Below the pieces are notes generated by a model. That model searched no databases. It worked only from the letters and a program-made list of their open reading frames with translations, and was not told the DNA's origin. From Spongiimicrobium salis (GTDB taxonomy: Bacteria; Bacteroidota; Bacteroidia; Flavobacteriales; Flavobacteriaceae), in the NCBI RefSeq assembly GCF_043678055.1, contig NZ_JBHEQA010000002.1, positions 186,001-250,000 on the forward strand: DNA of 64,000 bases. The letters are read 5' to 3'. The position numbers were made by a program, and so were the translations under genes. This document shows positions 34,847 through 42,534 of this stretch, piece by piece. Within the stretch, counting starts at the first letter, position 1; each line of letters begins with the position of its first letter.

Positions 34847-35797
34847 TTATTTCAGTAAATCTATGATTTGAGAAGCCAATTCTTCTCCGATTCTATCTTG
34901 AGCTTCTCCAGTGGCAGCTCCAATATGTGGGGTCAAGGAAATATTTGGATGCATTAAAATCTTTATTTCAGGAGAGGGCTCAGATTCAAAAACATCCAAA
35001 CCTGCAAAAGCAACTTTTTTGCTCTCTAGAGCATTAATTAGGGCTACTTCGTCAATAACACCACCTCTGGCGGCGTTTACAACGCCAACACCATTTTTCA
35101 TAAGGTCAAACTCCTTTTGACCAATGATATACTCTTTTTGAGCAGGAACATGCAGACTTATAAAGTCGGCCTCCCGTAAAACATCTTCCTTAGTACTGTT
35201 ATTAAGCTCAAAGGATACGGATTGTCCATCAAAAAAAGATACTTCAACGCTTGCTTTTTCCATAAAAGGATCAAAAAACACGACTTTCATACCAACCCCT
35301 AAGGCAATTTTTGCAGTGGCTTGGCCAATTCTTCCAAAACCAATAACTCCTAGAGTTTTACCTCTAAGTTCAATGCCTTTGGCGTAGGCCTTTTTCAGCT
35401 CTTTAAACTTATTGTCCCCATCCAAGGGCATATTTCTATTGGCATCATATAAAAAACGAACACCTCCGAACAAATGGGCGAATACCAATTCGGCCACGGA
35501 AGAGGAAGAAGCTGCCGGGGTATTGATGACATGCAATCCCTTTTCCTTGGCATAGGCAACATCAATATTATCCATGCCTACGCCTCCACGACCAATGAGT
35601 TTCAATGAACTGCAACTATCAATAATATCTTTCCTTACTTTTGTGGCACTGCGTACCAAAAGTCCCGTAATATTGTTCTTGTTGATATAATCGATCAATT
35701 GTTCTTGAGCTACTTTGGTAGTGATTACTTCAAAACCTCCTTCTTGTAAGGCAGATACTCCTGTTTGAGAAATACCATCGTTTGCTAATATTTTCAT
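34847..35797 (-). CDS. serA: D-3-phosphoglycerate dehydrogenase (short type)
   Basis: A 316-residue NAD-dependent 2-hydroxyacid dehydrogenase. The Rossmann motif is GVIGFGRIGQATA, the active Arg and Glu are in NAARGGVIDE and the LDVFESEP segment, and the catalytic His in LTPHIGAATGEAQ. The RGGVGMDNIDVAYAKEKG block is typical of phosphoglycerate dehydrogenase. There is no ACT or ASB domain, so serine feedback of the usual sort is absent. It follows serC on the same strand, which supports the serine-synthesis role. Confidence 0.9.
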   Translation of the reverse strand: MKILANDGISQTGVSALQEGGFEVITTKVAQEQLIDYINKNNITGLLVRSATKVRKDIIDSCSSLKLIGRGGVGMDNIDVAYAKEKGLHVINTPAASSSSVAELVFAHLFGGVRFLYDANRNMPLDGDNKFKELKKAYAKGIELRGKTLGVIGFGRIGQATAKIALGVGMKVVFFDPFMEKASVEVSFFDGQSVSFELNNSTKEDVLREADFISLHVPAQKEYIIGQKEFDLMKNGVGVVNAARGGVIDEVALINALESKKVAFAGLDVFESEPSPEIKILMHPNISLTPHIGAATGEAQDRIGEELASQIIDLLK

Positions 35798-35907
35798 TTT
35801 TTTGGAAATTTAAGATTTTGTGGTTGTTGCATTTAACGAATAAACTTAAAACTAATAAGCTCGTACAACATACCCTATTTTATATACAATGTATCAAAAT
35901 GGAATAC

Positions 35908-36972
35908 TTATCCTTTGCGCTCCATTTCGCTCATAATATCCACTAAGACACCCACGCTTTCCAAAGAAAGGGCATTGTAGATGGAGGCCCTATATCCTCC
36001 AACAGAGCGGTGGCCGTTCAATCCATTGATTCCTGCTTCTTTCCAGAGCGCATCAAAAGTATCCTTTAAGCGATCATCACTAAGATTAAAAGTAACGTTC
36101 ATATTGGAACGGTCTTCTTTATTGGCAAAGCCATTAAAAACAGGATTCAAATCAATTTCCGAATACAATAATTGTGCTTTTTTGGCATTGATTTCTTCAA
36201 TAGCGGATATGCCTCCCAGGTTCTTTAACCATTGTAGGGTGAGCATTGATACGTAAACGGGAAATACGGGAGGCGTGTTAAACATACTATCCTTTCCAAT
36301 ATGTACTTTATAATCCAACATCGATGGGATTTTTCGGGAAACCTTCCCAAGAAGTTCCTCTTTAACAACAACCAATGTGGTTCCCGCAGGTCCCATATTT
36401 TTCTGGGCTCCGGCATAAATCAAATCGAATTTTGAAAAATCCAGCGTTCTGGAAAAAATGTCGGAACTCATATCACAGACCAAAGGGGTATTGACTTCAG
36501 GGAACTTCTTCATCTGCGTTCCAAAAATGGTATTGTTAGAGGTCAAATGCAAATAGTCCAATCCGTCTGGAACAACATAACCTTTGGGGATATAATTAAA
36601 GTTTTCGTCTTTGGAAGATCCCACTTCAATTATTTCTCCGAAGAGCTTTGCTTCTTTAATGGCCTTATCGCTCCACGTACCCGTATTTAAATAACCTGCT
36701 TTGGTTTCCAAGAGGTTGTAGGCTACCATTAAAAACTCCATACTTGCTCCCCCTTGTAGGAACAGGGCTTTATACCCTTTGTCTTCCAAATCCAATAATT
36801 CCAAGGCCAGAGCTCTTGCATTTTCCATGACCTCCACAAATTCCTTACTTCGATGTGATATTTCAATTAAGGATAATCCAAGCCCATTAAAATCCATGAT
36901 GGATTCTGAAGCTTTCAAAAGAACTTCTTGAGGTAAGATACAAGGACCGGCACTAAAATTATGTTTTTTCAT
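35908..36972 (-). CDS. serC: Phosphoserine aminotransferase
   Basis: A 354-residue class V aminotransferase that converts 3-phosphohydroxypyruvate to phosphoserine. Family features are HNFSAGPCILPQEV at the start, IEISHRSKEF, the PLP-phosphate region GGASMEFLM and the PLP-binding Lys in IYAGAQKNMGPAG; the C-terminal GHRSVGGYRASIYNA closes the domain. The length is the usual one. It stands between the acyl-CoA reductase gene and serA in one run. Confidence 0.95.
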   Translation of the reverse strand: MKKHNFSAGPCILPQEVLLKASESIMDFNGLGLSLIEISHRSKEFVEVMENARALALELLDLEDKGYKALFLQGGASMEFLMVAYNLLETKAGYLNTGTWSDKAIKEAKLFGEIIEVGSSKDENFNYIPKGYVVPDGLDYLHLTSNNTIFGTQMKKFPEVNTPLVCDMSSDIFSRTLDFSKFDLIYAGAQKNMGPAGTTLVVVKEELLGKVSRKIPSMLDYKVHIGKDSMFNTPPVFPVYVSMLTLQWLKNLGGISAIEEINAKKAQLLYSEIDLNPVFNGFANKEDRSNMNVTFNLSDDRLKDTFDALWKEAGINGLNGHRSVGGYRASIYNALSLESVGVLVDIMSEMERKG

Positions 36973-37039
36973 TGATCAAAAGATTTAAGTGCCAAAGATC
37001 ATAAAATTATAACAAAACCAAGCAACAGATAATCAAATA

Positions 37040-38107
37040 TTATCCGCGTGTTTTTAACAAGAATTCCATAGTATCGACCTCATCTGCATAATCGTTCAAT
37101 TTTGGATGCTGTGTTTGTCCAAAATCAACCTCTTTATCCGTAAAACCATGGGAAACGATACATTGTAATTGGTCCTTATCATTCTTTAATCGCAATTGCA
37201 GTGCCTCCAAAGAGTCATAGGTTTCATAGAATACCGTTGCAATGGGTGAAGCATAACTTTTATCTTCCTTGATCATAAGAAAACCATTGTCCAAAATATC
37301 AAATTCACTCATGAGATATACCGCTTTATTATAGTCATAATTATTGGCATATTTAATTTGATTGATAATGGGGTGATGCGGGTACATCGCCTGAAAAAAG
37401 GCATCAAAATCATACTCCTTTGGAACAAAGAGTTTGGACACGCTACGGCAACCCAATCCATAATAGCAGAAAATGTCTTTACTCAATGCTTCCAATTGTT
37501 CCTTAGTCTCCGTGCCCTGAAGTACGGCCACTGAATTCCTGTTCTTGCGGATAATATGAGGTTTTTTTCCAAAATAATGCTCAAAATAACGCGAGGTATT
37601 ATTACTGCCCGTAGCAATAACGGCATCAAAGTTTTCCAATTGGCCTTCCGAAAATAGGATGCTATCCTTTAAGGAGGGCATAATATGGCAGAGATAGTGG
37701 CTAATAAAGGGAATTAAGAGGGTGTCATTGGAAGAGAGCTTTACCAGGACATGATTTCCAGAAAGCAAAACACAAAGAAAATCATGAAAGCCAACGAGGG
37801 GAATATTCCCCGCCATGATCAAAGCTACGGTTTTAGGCGGTTTTTCCACTAGGGAATACGCATTGAGCCAGGCGTTCAGTTTTTCTGCTTTTAAGACATT
37901 GGCCCACTCCTGAATGCTAAAAACAACTTGTGCTGTGGTAAACCAACCGTTTTGATGTTTGGCCTGACGTATTTTTTCATCAAATTCCTGATGCCAAAAA
38001 TCACTATTTTTATCACTGCCTTGTGGATTGTTGTGATATTCACAAAATCCTTGGAAGAATTCCCCAAGTTTAACAAAAGCTTGTATTCTTTCTTGATGGT
38101 CCGTCAT
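37040..38107 (-). CDS. LuxC-type acyl-CoA reductase
   Basis: A 355-residue protein of the LuxC/acyl-CoA reductase family, related to aldehyde dehydrogenases. The phrases VALIMAGNIPLVGFHDFLCVLLSGN, VIATGSNNTSRYFEHYF and the active-site segment around YYGLGCRSVSKLFVP (nucleophile Cys) are clear. It would reduce an acyl thioester with NAD(P)H. It is the first gene of a run with serC and serA, and it is divergent from a ferredoxin gene with a shared repeat-bearing promoter region; a metabolic link to these is possible. Confidence 0.82.
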   Translation of the reverse strand: MTDHQERIQAFVKLGEFFQGFCEYHNNPQGSDKNSDFWHQEFDEKIRQAKHQNGWFTTAQVVFSIQEWANVLKAEKLNAWLNAYSLVEKPPKTVALIMAGNIPLVGFHDFLCVLLSGNHVLVKLSSNDTLLIPFISHYLCHIMPSLKDSILFSEGQLENFDAVIATGSNNTSRYFEHYFGKKPHIIRKNRNSVAVLQGTETKEQLEALSKDIFCYYGLGCRSVSKLFVPKEYDFDAFFQAMYPHHPIINQIKYANNYDYNKAVYLMSEFDILDNGFLMIKEDKSYASPIATVFYETYDSLEALQLRLKNDKDQLQCIVSHGFTDKEVDFGQTQHPKLNDYADEVDTMEFLLKTRG

Positions 38108-38111
38108 TATA

Positions 38112-38150
38112 TTTGTGCAAAATTTTAATAGGGCTTACCTTTGTGCAAAA
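38112..38150. promoter_or_regulatory. Ferredoxin promoter carrying an 11-bp direct repeat
   Basis: TTTG at 38112-38115 and TACCTTTG at 38136-38143 are a 20-bp-spaced promoter of the Bacteroidota type, 31 bp before the ferredoxin ATG. The sequence TTTGTGCAAAA occurs exactly twice, at 38112-38122 and 38140-38150, so each copy overlaps one promoter element. The repeat is also a near-palindrome, so a regulator could bind both copies and control the divergent genes. Confidence 0.65.
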
Positions 38151-38173
38151 GTAAGCATTAGAAAAATAAAATT

Positions 38174-38527
38174 ATGGCAATCATTATAACAGACGAGTGT
38201 ATTAATTGTGGGGCATGTGAACCAGAATGTCCCAATACAGCTATCTATGAAGGGGCCGATGAATGGCGTTATAGTGACGGAACATCTTTGACGGGAGACA
38301 TTGTACTGCCCGACGGGAAGGAAGTCAACGCAGACGAAGTCCAGGAACCAATAAGTGATGAAGTATACTATATTTCACCCGATAAATGTACAGAATGTAT
38401 GGGCTTTCATGAGGAGCCACAATGTGCGGCAGTATGTCCTGTAGATTGTTGTGTTCCAGATGAAGATCGTGTGGAAAGCGAGGAAGAATTATTGGGAAAA
38501 CAAAAATTCATGCATCCGGACGGATAA
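38174..38527 (+). CDS. 8Fe ferredoxin, two 4Fe-4S clusters with insertion
   Basis: A 117-residue ferredoxin. Cluster 1 uses CINCGACEPECP; cluster 2 uses the extended pattern CTECMGFHEEPQCAAVCP (Cx2Cx8Cx3C), as in Allochromatium-type ferredoxins, with extra Cys in VDCCVPD. About 40 acidic residues separate the two motifs, longer than usual. It would pass low-potential electrons to an oxidoreductase; the divergent acyl-CoA reductase is a candidate only by position. A clear promoter precedes it and a terminator follows. Confidence 0.9.
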   Translation: MAIIITDECINCGACEPECPNTAIYEGADEWRYSDGTSLTGDIVLPDGKEVNADEVQEPISDEVYYISPDKCTECMGFHEEPQCAAVCPVDCCVPDEDRVESEEELLGKQKFMHPDG

Positions 38528-38550
38528 ACAACGGTTTATATAAAATATGG

Positions 38551-38578
38551 AAAACCCGATGTACTATCGGGTTTTTTT
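38551..38578. terminator. Terminator shared by convergent genes
   Basis: The arms 38551-38560 and 38566-38575 pair over 10 bp around a 5-nt loop; a run of seven T follows on the plus strand. It ends the ferredoxin transcript and abuts the stop of the convergent gene at 38577. Confidence 0.85.
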
Positions 38579-40127
38579 ATGGCGTGAATTTTACTTTTAC
38601 AAAACGTTGATTTTTTAAATTATCGATATCCTGACCGAAAAGTAAGAGCGTGTTTTCATCGATCCAGTTGCTTAAACCCGGACGAATGGTAATGCCCTCC
38701 ATTTCTGTTTTATCGGTGAGCATTTTTCTTTCATAGTGGCCGTCCGCGTGTATTTTAGCCGCAATCAAGGCACTTCCTTGCGTAAAAGCGTTGATTACCG
38801 AACCATTGGAATGGTTCAAGTTTTCTAGGTTGCCATTGTAAATCAAGAACGTGGCATCGTCTTTTGGAATGGTTAAATAAGAAGAGTAGATGGCCACATT
38901 TCGTTTCTGTTGTTTTTTACCGATAGCATTGGACCACTGCATTTTTCCAGATTCATCCAATTGAAAAACGGCCAAATTTTCATGATAATAGGTGGTGCTG
39001 TTATAGATGGTCTGGGAGTGTATTTGCTCGGCCAGGAAAAGCGATCCGCCCGATGCGAGTTCCATACTTTTGTTCAGAATATAATAGGGCGCTTCAAATG
39101 TATTCTCCTGAACTTTTTTCATTACTTTTTTTTGTCGTTTTCCTTCAGGCATAAGTTTGGTGAAAAAATCGGCATCAAGCGGATTGAATTGCGAGTATAG
39201 TACGGTTCCATCCTGTACATTTATTTTGGTCTGGAAAATACCTTTTAAGCCGTACATATTTTTATCGGAATAGAGGGAGGAGAGTAGCAGGTGTCCATCA
39301 TCTTTCATAACGCAGCTCAGATAGCGCAGATGTTTTCCGTCCGCGGGAATGGTCGCTAATTTTTCCAAGGTCCCATCTTTGATACGATATAAGATATGCT
39401 CATATTGTTTCTTGCCTTCCAAGGCAACAATATTGGAACCAAAGTAGTTTTTTCCCAGCACTAAAATTTCATCGTCATTTCCTTTAAGTACCTTATATAA
39501 GGTAAACTGCTTATTGGTATAGGGAAGTTCAAATTCATTTTCGTTGATCAGATTAAAATCCGTGTCAAAGTGCTGCAGTTTTACCCGCTGCATTTCCTTG
39601 TTCTTATTGGGGATGGTATAAAAAAGTTGAAACGTATTGGTTTCCGGATCAGGAAAAAAACTGGCACCGGTATATCGGGCACTTTTGGAATCATTTTTTA
39701 TTTCGGTCAGGAAACGCTTTTCACCTAGGGAAAAAGCTTCAAGATCTACGTTTTGATAATAATAAGATTTTCCAGTATCGCTTAATTCTGTCCAGACATG
39801 AACAATTTTATCCTCAAATTGGGCAATACCCACGGTTCTTCGCTTTTCCTCGGTTTCGTTTAAGTCGATTTCCTGTCCTGTAGGGGTAAGGTTCAGATTG
39901 AATTTACGGATAGATTGCTTGCCTTGACCAAAACGCCCTCTGGAATAGAGCACATAGAATCCATCCTCATCATTGCCCAGTATTTCCAAGGGGATTTCCC
40001 GAGTATCATTTTTAAATACCGCTCCGAATTCCAGCGTAGGGAAATCCGGGGATTCCTGTGCCAGAAGTGGAAATGTTATCAGATAAAAGAAGACAATGAT
40101 GCAGTTGTGTTTGAAGTATTTTTGCAT
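38577..40127 (-). CDS. Exported protein of unknown function
   Basis: A 516-residue protein with a signal peptide (MQKYFKHNCIIVFFYLITFPLLAQ). The mature part is beta-strand-rich with repeated short blocks ending in aromatic-Gly turns, suggestive of a beta-propeller, but no named family is recognised. It ends QRFVKVKFTP without a sorting domain. It is alone in its transcription unit, convergent with the ferredoxin and divergent from ychF. Confidence 0.6.
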   Translation of the reverse strand: MQKYFKHNCIIVFFYLITFPLLAQESPDFPTLEFGAVFKNDTREIPLEILGNDEDGFYVLYSRGRFGQGKQSIRKFNLNLTPTGQEIDLNETEEKRRTVGIAQFEDKIVHVWTELSDTGKSYYYQNVDLEAFSLGEKRFLTEIKNDSKSARYTGASFFPDPETNTFQLFYTIPNKNKEMQRVKLQHFDTDFNLINENEFELPYTNKQFTLYKVLKGNDDEILVLGKNYFGSNIVALEGKKQYEHILYRIKDGTLEKLATIPADGKHLRYLSCVMKDDGHLLLSSLYSDKNMYGLKGIFQTKINVQDGTVLYSQFNPLDADFFTKLMPEGKRQKKVMKKVQENTFEAPYYILNKSMELASGGSLFLAEQIHSQTIYNSTTYYHENLAVFQLDESGKMQWSNAIGKKQQKRNVAIYSSYLTIPKDDATFLIYNGNLENLNHSNGSVINAFTQGSALIAAKIHADGHYERKMLTDKTEMEGITIRPGLSNWIDENTLLLFGQDIDNLKNQRFVKVKFTP

Positions 40128-40284
40128 GACAGTTCGGTTTGGTACCTTAAAAATAAGATATTAGTTAGAAAATTTACCTGATTTTAAGATAAAGATTGAA
40201 GCTGGTTCAAGACCTGGAAATGATCATCGTAGTTTCTTGAAAAAAGAAATTAAGAGGCCCAGGCAAAGGGAAAGAACTTCCTAT

Positions 40285-40314
40285 AGTGTTTTTAAACACT
40301 TAATAGTATCTTTG
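40285..40314 (+). promoter_or_regulatory. ychF promoter with inverted-repeat operator candidate
   Basis: TATCTTTG at 40307-40314 fully matches the -7 element TAnnTTTG. Immediately upstream is a perfect 7-bp inverted repeat with a 2-nt centre, AGTGTTT-TT-AAACACT (40285-40300), placed over the -33 region and spacer. A protein bound there would block or recruit polymerase. The ATG is 60 bp downstream. Confidence 0.6.
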
Positions 40315-40374
40315 CACCCGAAATACGGAAAGTGGAGGTACCAACCTTACTTTTAATCTTTAGCATCTTAAATT

Positions 40375-41469
40375 ATGAAAGCAGGTATTGTAGGATTGCC
40401 CAATGTAGGAAAATCGACACTTTTTAATTGTTTATCCAATGCGAAAGCCCAGAGCGCGAACTTCCCTTTTTGTACCATTGAACCTAATATTGGGGTGGTC
40501 AATGTTCCCGATGCCCGATTGGAGAAATTGGAGGAATTGGTGCATCCCGAGCGTGTACTTCCGGCTACGGTAGAAATCGTGGATATTGCAGGTTTGGTGA
40601 AAGGAGCTAGTAAAGGAGAAGGATTGGGAAATCAGTTTTTAGGAAATATACGGGAAACCGATGCTATTTTGCACGTGTTGCGTTGTTTTGATAATGATAA
40701 TATTGTTCATGTAGATGGTTCCGTGGATCCTATTCGGGATAAGGAAACTATAGATATGGAACTACAGTTAAAAGACCTTGAAACTGTTGAAAAAAAATTG
40801 GATAAAGTAAAGCGTGCTGCCAAAACAGGCAATAAGGAAGCGCAGAAGGAGGAAGCTGTTTTAATGCAGCTCAAGGAAGGACTTGAAGCGGGAACCTCGG
40901 TGCGGGCCATTGCCATTGGTGATGATGAACGCATGGAATATGTTCGCCCACTACAATTCATTACGGATAAGCCCGTATTATATGTTTGTAATGTAGATGA
41001 AGGTGCAGCCGTATCCGGGAATGCTTATGTTGATAGCGTAAGGGAGGCCGTTGCCCATGAGAATGCGGAAGTTATTGTTTTGGCCGTTGGAACGGAGGCA
41101 GATATTACCGAATTGGAAACCTATGAGGAACGTCAAATGTTCTTGGAAGATCTAGGTTTGGAAGAACCGGGCTCTGCCAAACTGATTAGAGGTGCGTATA
41201 AACTACTGGATTTAGAGACCTATTTTACGGCTGGAGTAAAAGAAGTCCGTGCATGGACCATTCCTGTTGGAGCCACGGCACCGCAAGCAGCAGGAGTAAT
41301 TCATACAGATTTTGAAAAAGGGTTCATTAGGGCAGAGGTAATTGCGTATGATGATTATATCACGTATGGGAGTGAACCTAAGGTAAAAGAAGCAGGGAAA
41401 ATGCGGGTAGAGGGAAAAGAGTATATTGTGAAGGATGGAGATGTTATGCATTTTAGATTCAATGTATAA
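40375..41469 (+). CDS. ychF: YchF/EngD-type ATPase
   Basis: A 364-residue member of the Obg-related P-loop family. G1 is VGLPNVGKSTLF, switch II is DIAGLVKGASKGEGLGNQFL and the G4 position is NVDE rather than NKxD, which is why YchF prefers ATP. The last 80 residues form a TGS domain (TPQAAGVIHTDFEKGFIRAEVI block). It binds ribosomes and modulates stress and redox responses. It is a single-gene unit with its own promoter. Confidence 0.95.
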   Translation: MKAGIVGLPNVGKSTLFNCLSNAKAQSANFPFCTIEPNIGVVNVPDARLEKLEELVHPERVLPATVEIVDIAGLVKGASKGEGLGNQFLGNIRETDAILHVLRCFDNDNIVHVDGSVDPIRDKETIDMELQLKDLETVEKKLDKVKRAAKTGNKEAQKEEAVLMQLKEGLEAGTSVRAIAIGDDERMEYVRPLQFITDKPVLYVCNVDEGAAVSGNAYVDSVREAVAHENAEVIVLAVGTEADITELETYEERQMFLEDLGLEEPGSAKLIRGAYKLLDLETYFTAGVKEVRAWTIPVGATAPQAAGVIHTDFEKGFIRAEVIAYDDYITYGSEPKVKEAGKMRVEGKEYIVKDGDVMHFRFNV

Positions 41470-41541
41470 CTACAGTTTTCTGTTTTTTTAACTACGCCAT
41501 AGCATCTATTGAGGCGCTTGCAGTTTCATTAAAAGCATTTC

Positions 41542-42441
41542 ATGTCTACAAATACATCGTACAAAGGCGTTGGAATAGCCTTTGCTATCTTAGGGGTGGT
41601 CCTGTTTTCGGCAAAGGCCGTGATGGTGAAATTGGCCTATACCTATCAGATAGATCATCTTAGTTTGCTCCTATTTAGAATGCTATTTGCCTTGCCATTC
41701 TATGTTTTTATTGCTTTTTGGAAAAAACCTTTACAGCCTGATCAAATTAGGAGTAAGGATTATTTGTGGATTTTTATCTTTGGTTTTTTCGGATATTATC
41801 TGGCAAGTCTTTTCGATTTTATGGGGCTTCAGTATATCAAGGCCGGTCTGGAACGTATTATTCTGTTTATCTATCCAACCGTTGTAGTGTTGCTTTCTTG
41901 GTTATTCTTTAAAAAACGACTTTCCAAAAAACAACGGATTGCCATTTTAATTACCTACCTGGGTGTCGTGGTTACCTTCTGGAATGAAATCACAATAGAG
42001 GGTGAATCTGTCTATTGGGGAGGCTTTTTGGTGCTGTTGAGTGCTATTACCTATGCTTCCTACCTTGTTGGGAGTGGTTGGTTGATTCCCAAATTTGGCG
42101 TGCTTCAATTTACCTCTTACGCCATGATGGTCTCCACATTGTGCATTTTTGTCCACTATAGTATGGTAGGGGACTTTAATTTATGGGATTATCCTAAGGA
42201 GGTGTATTTTCTGGGGATTGCCATGGCCATATTTTCAACTTTGCTTCCTTCTTTTTTGGTTTCGGCAGCTATTGGACGTTTAGGGGCAAATACCTTTTCC
42301 ATATTTGGAAGTTTGGGACCGATATCTACCATTATTTTAGCATTCTTCTTTTTGGATGAACGGATTACGTGGATACAGGGGCTGGGCATGTTAATCGTTA
42401 TTTTTGGTGTTACCCTGGTATCCCGAAAAAGCAAAAAATAA
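41542..42441 (+). CDS. EamA/DMT-family transporter
   Basis: A 299-residue membrane protein with ten predicted helices arranged as two EamA repeats (residues about 9-140 and 155-295). The GLQYIKAGLERIILFIYPTVVVLLSW segment and the second-repeat block SIFGSLGPISTIILAFFFLDERI are the usual EamA signatures. It would export a metabolite or amino acid; the substrate is unknown. It follows ychF by 72 bp on the same strand. Confidence 0.85.
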   Translation: MSTNTSYKGVGIAFAILGVVLFSAKAVMVKLAYTYQIDHLSLLLFRMLFALPFYVFIAFWKKPLQPDQIRSKDYLWIFIFGFFGYYLASLFDFMGLQYIKAGLERIILFIYPTVVVLLSWLFFKKRLSKKQRIAILITYLGVVVTFWNEITIEGESVYWGGFLVLLSAITYASYLVGSGWLIPKFGVLQFTSYAMMVSTLCIFVHYSMVGDFNLWDYPKEVYFLGIAMAIFSTLLPSFLVSAAIGRLGANTFSIFGSLGPISTIILAFFFLDERITWIQGLGMLIVIFGVTLVSRKSKK

Positions 42442-42472
42442 TTATGGCAATTAAGGTAGGAATTAAATAAAA

Positions 42473-42511
42473 CATCCCTCTTTACATCTCAAAAGACCTA
42501 ATAGAGGGATG
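42473..42511 (-). terminator. Hairpin after M16 peptidase gene
   Basis: The arms 42473-42481 and 42503-42511 pair perfectly over 9 bp with a 21-nt loop. On the minus strand an AT-rich stretch starting with four T follows. A terminator for the peptidase gene is plausible; the loop is long. Confidence 0.45.
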
Positions 42512-42534
42512 AATATATGTGATAGCGCAGAAAA

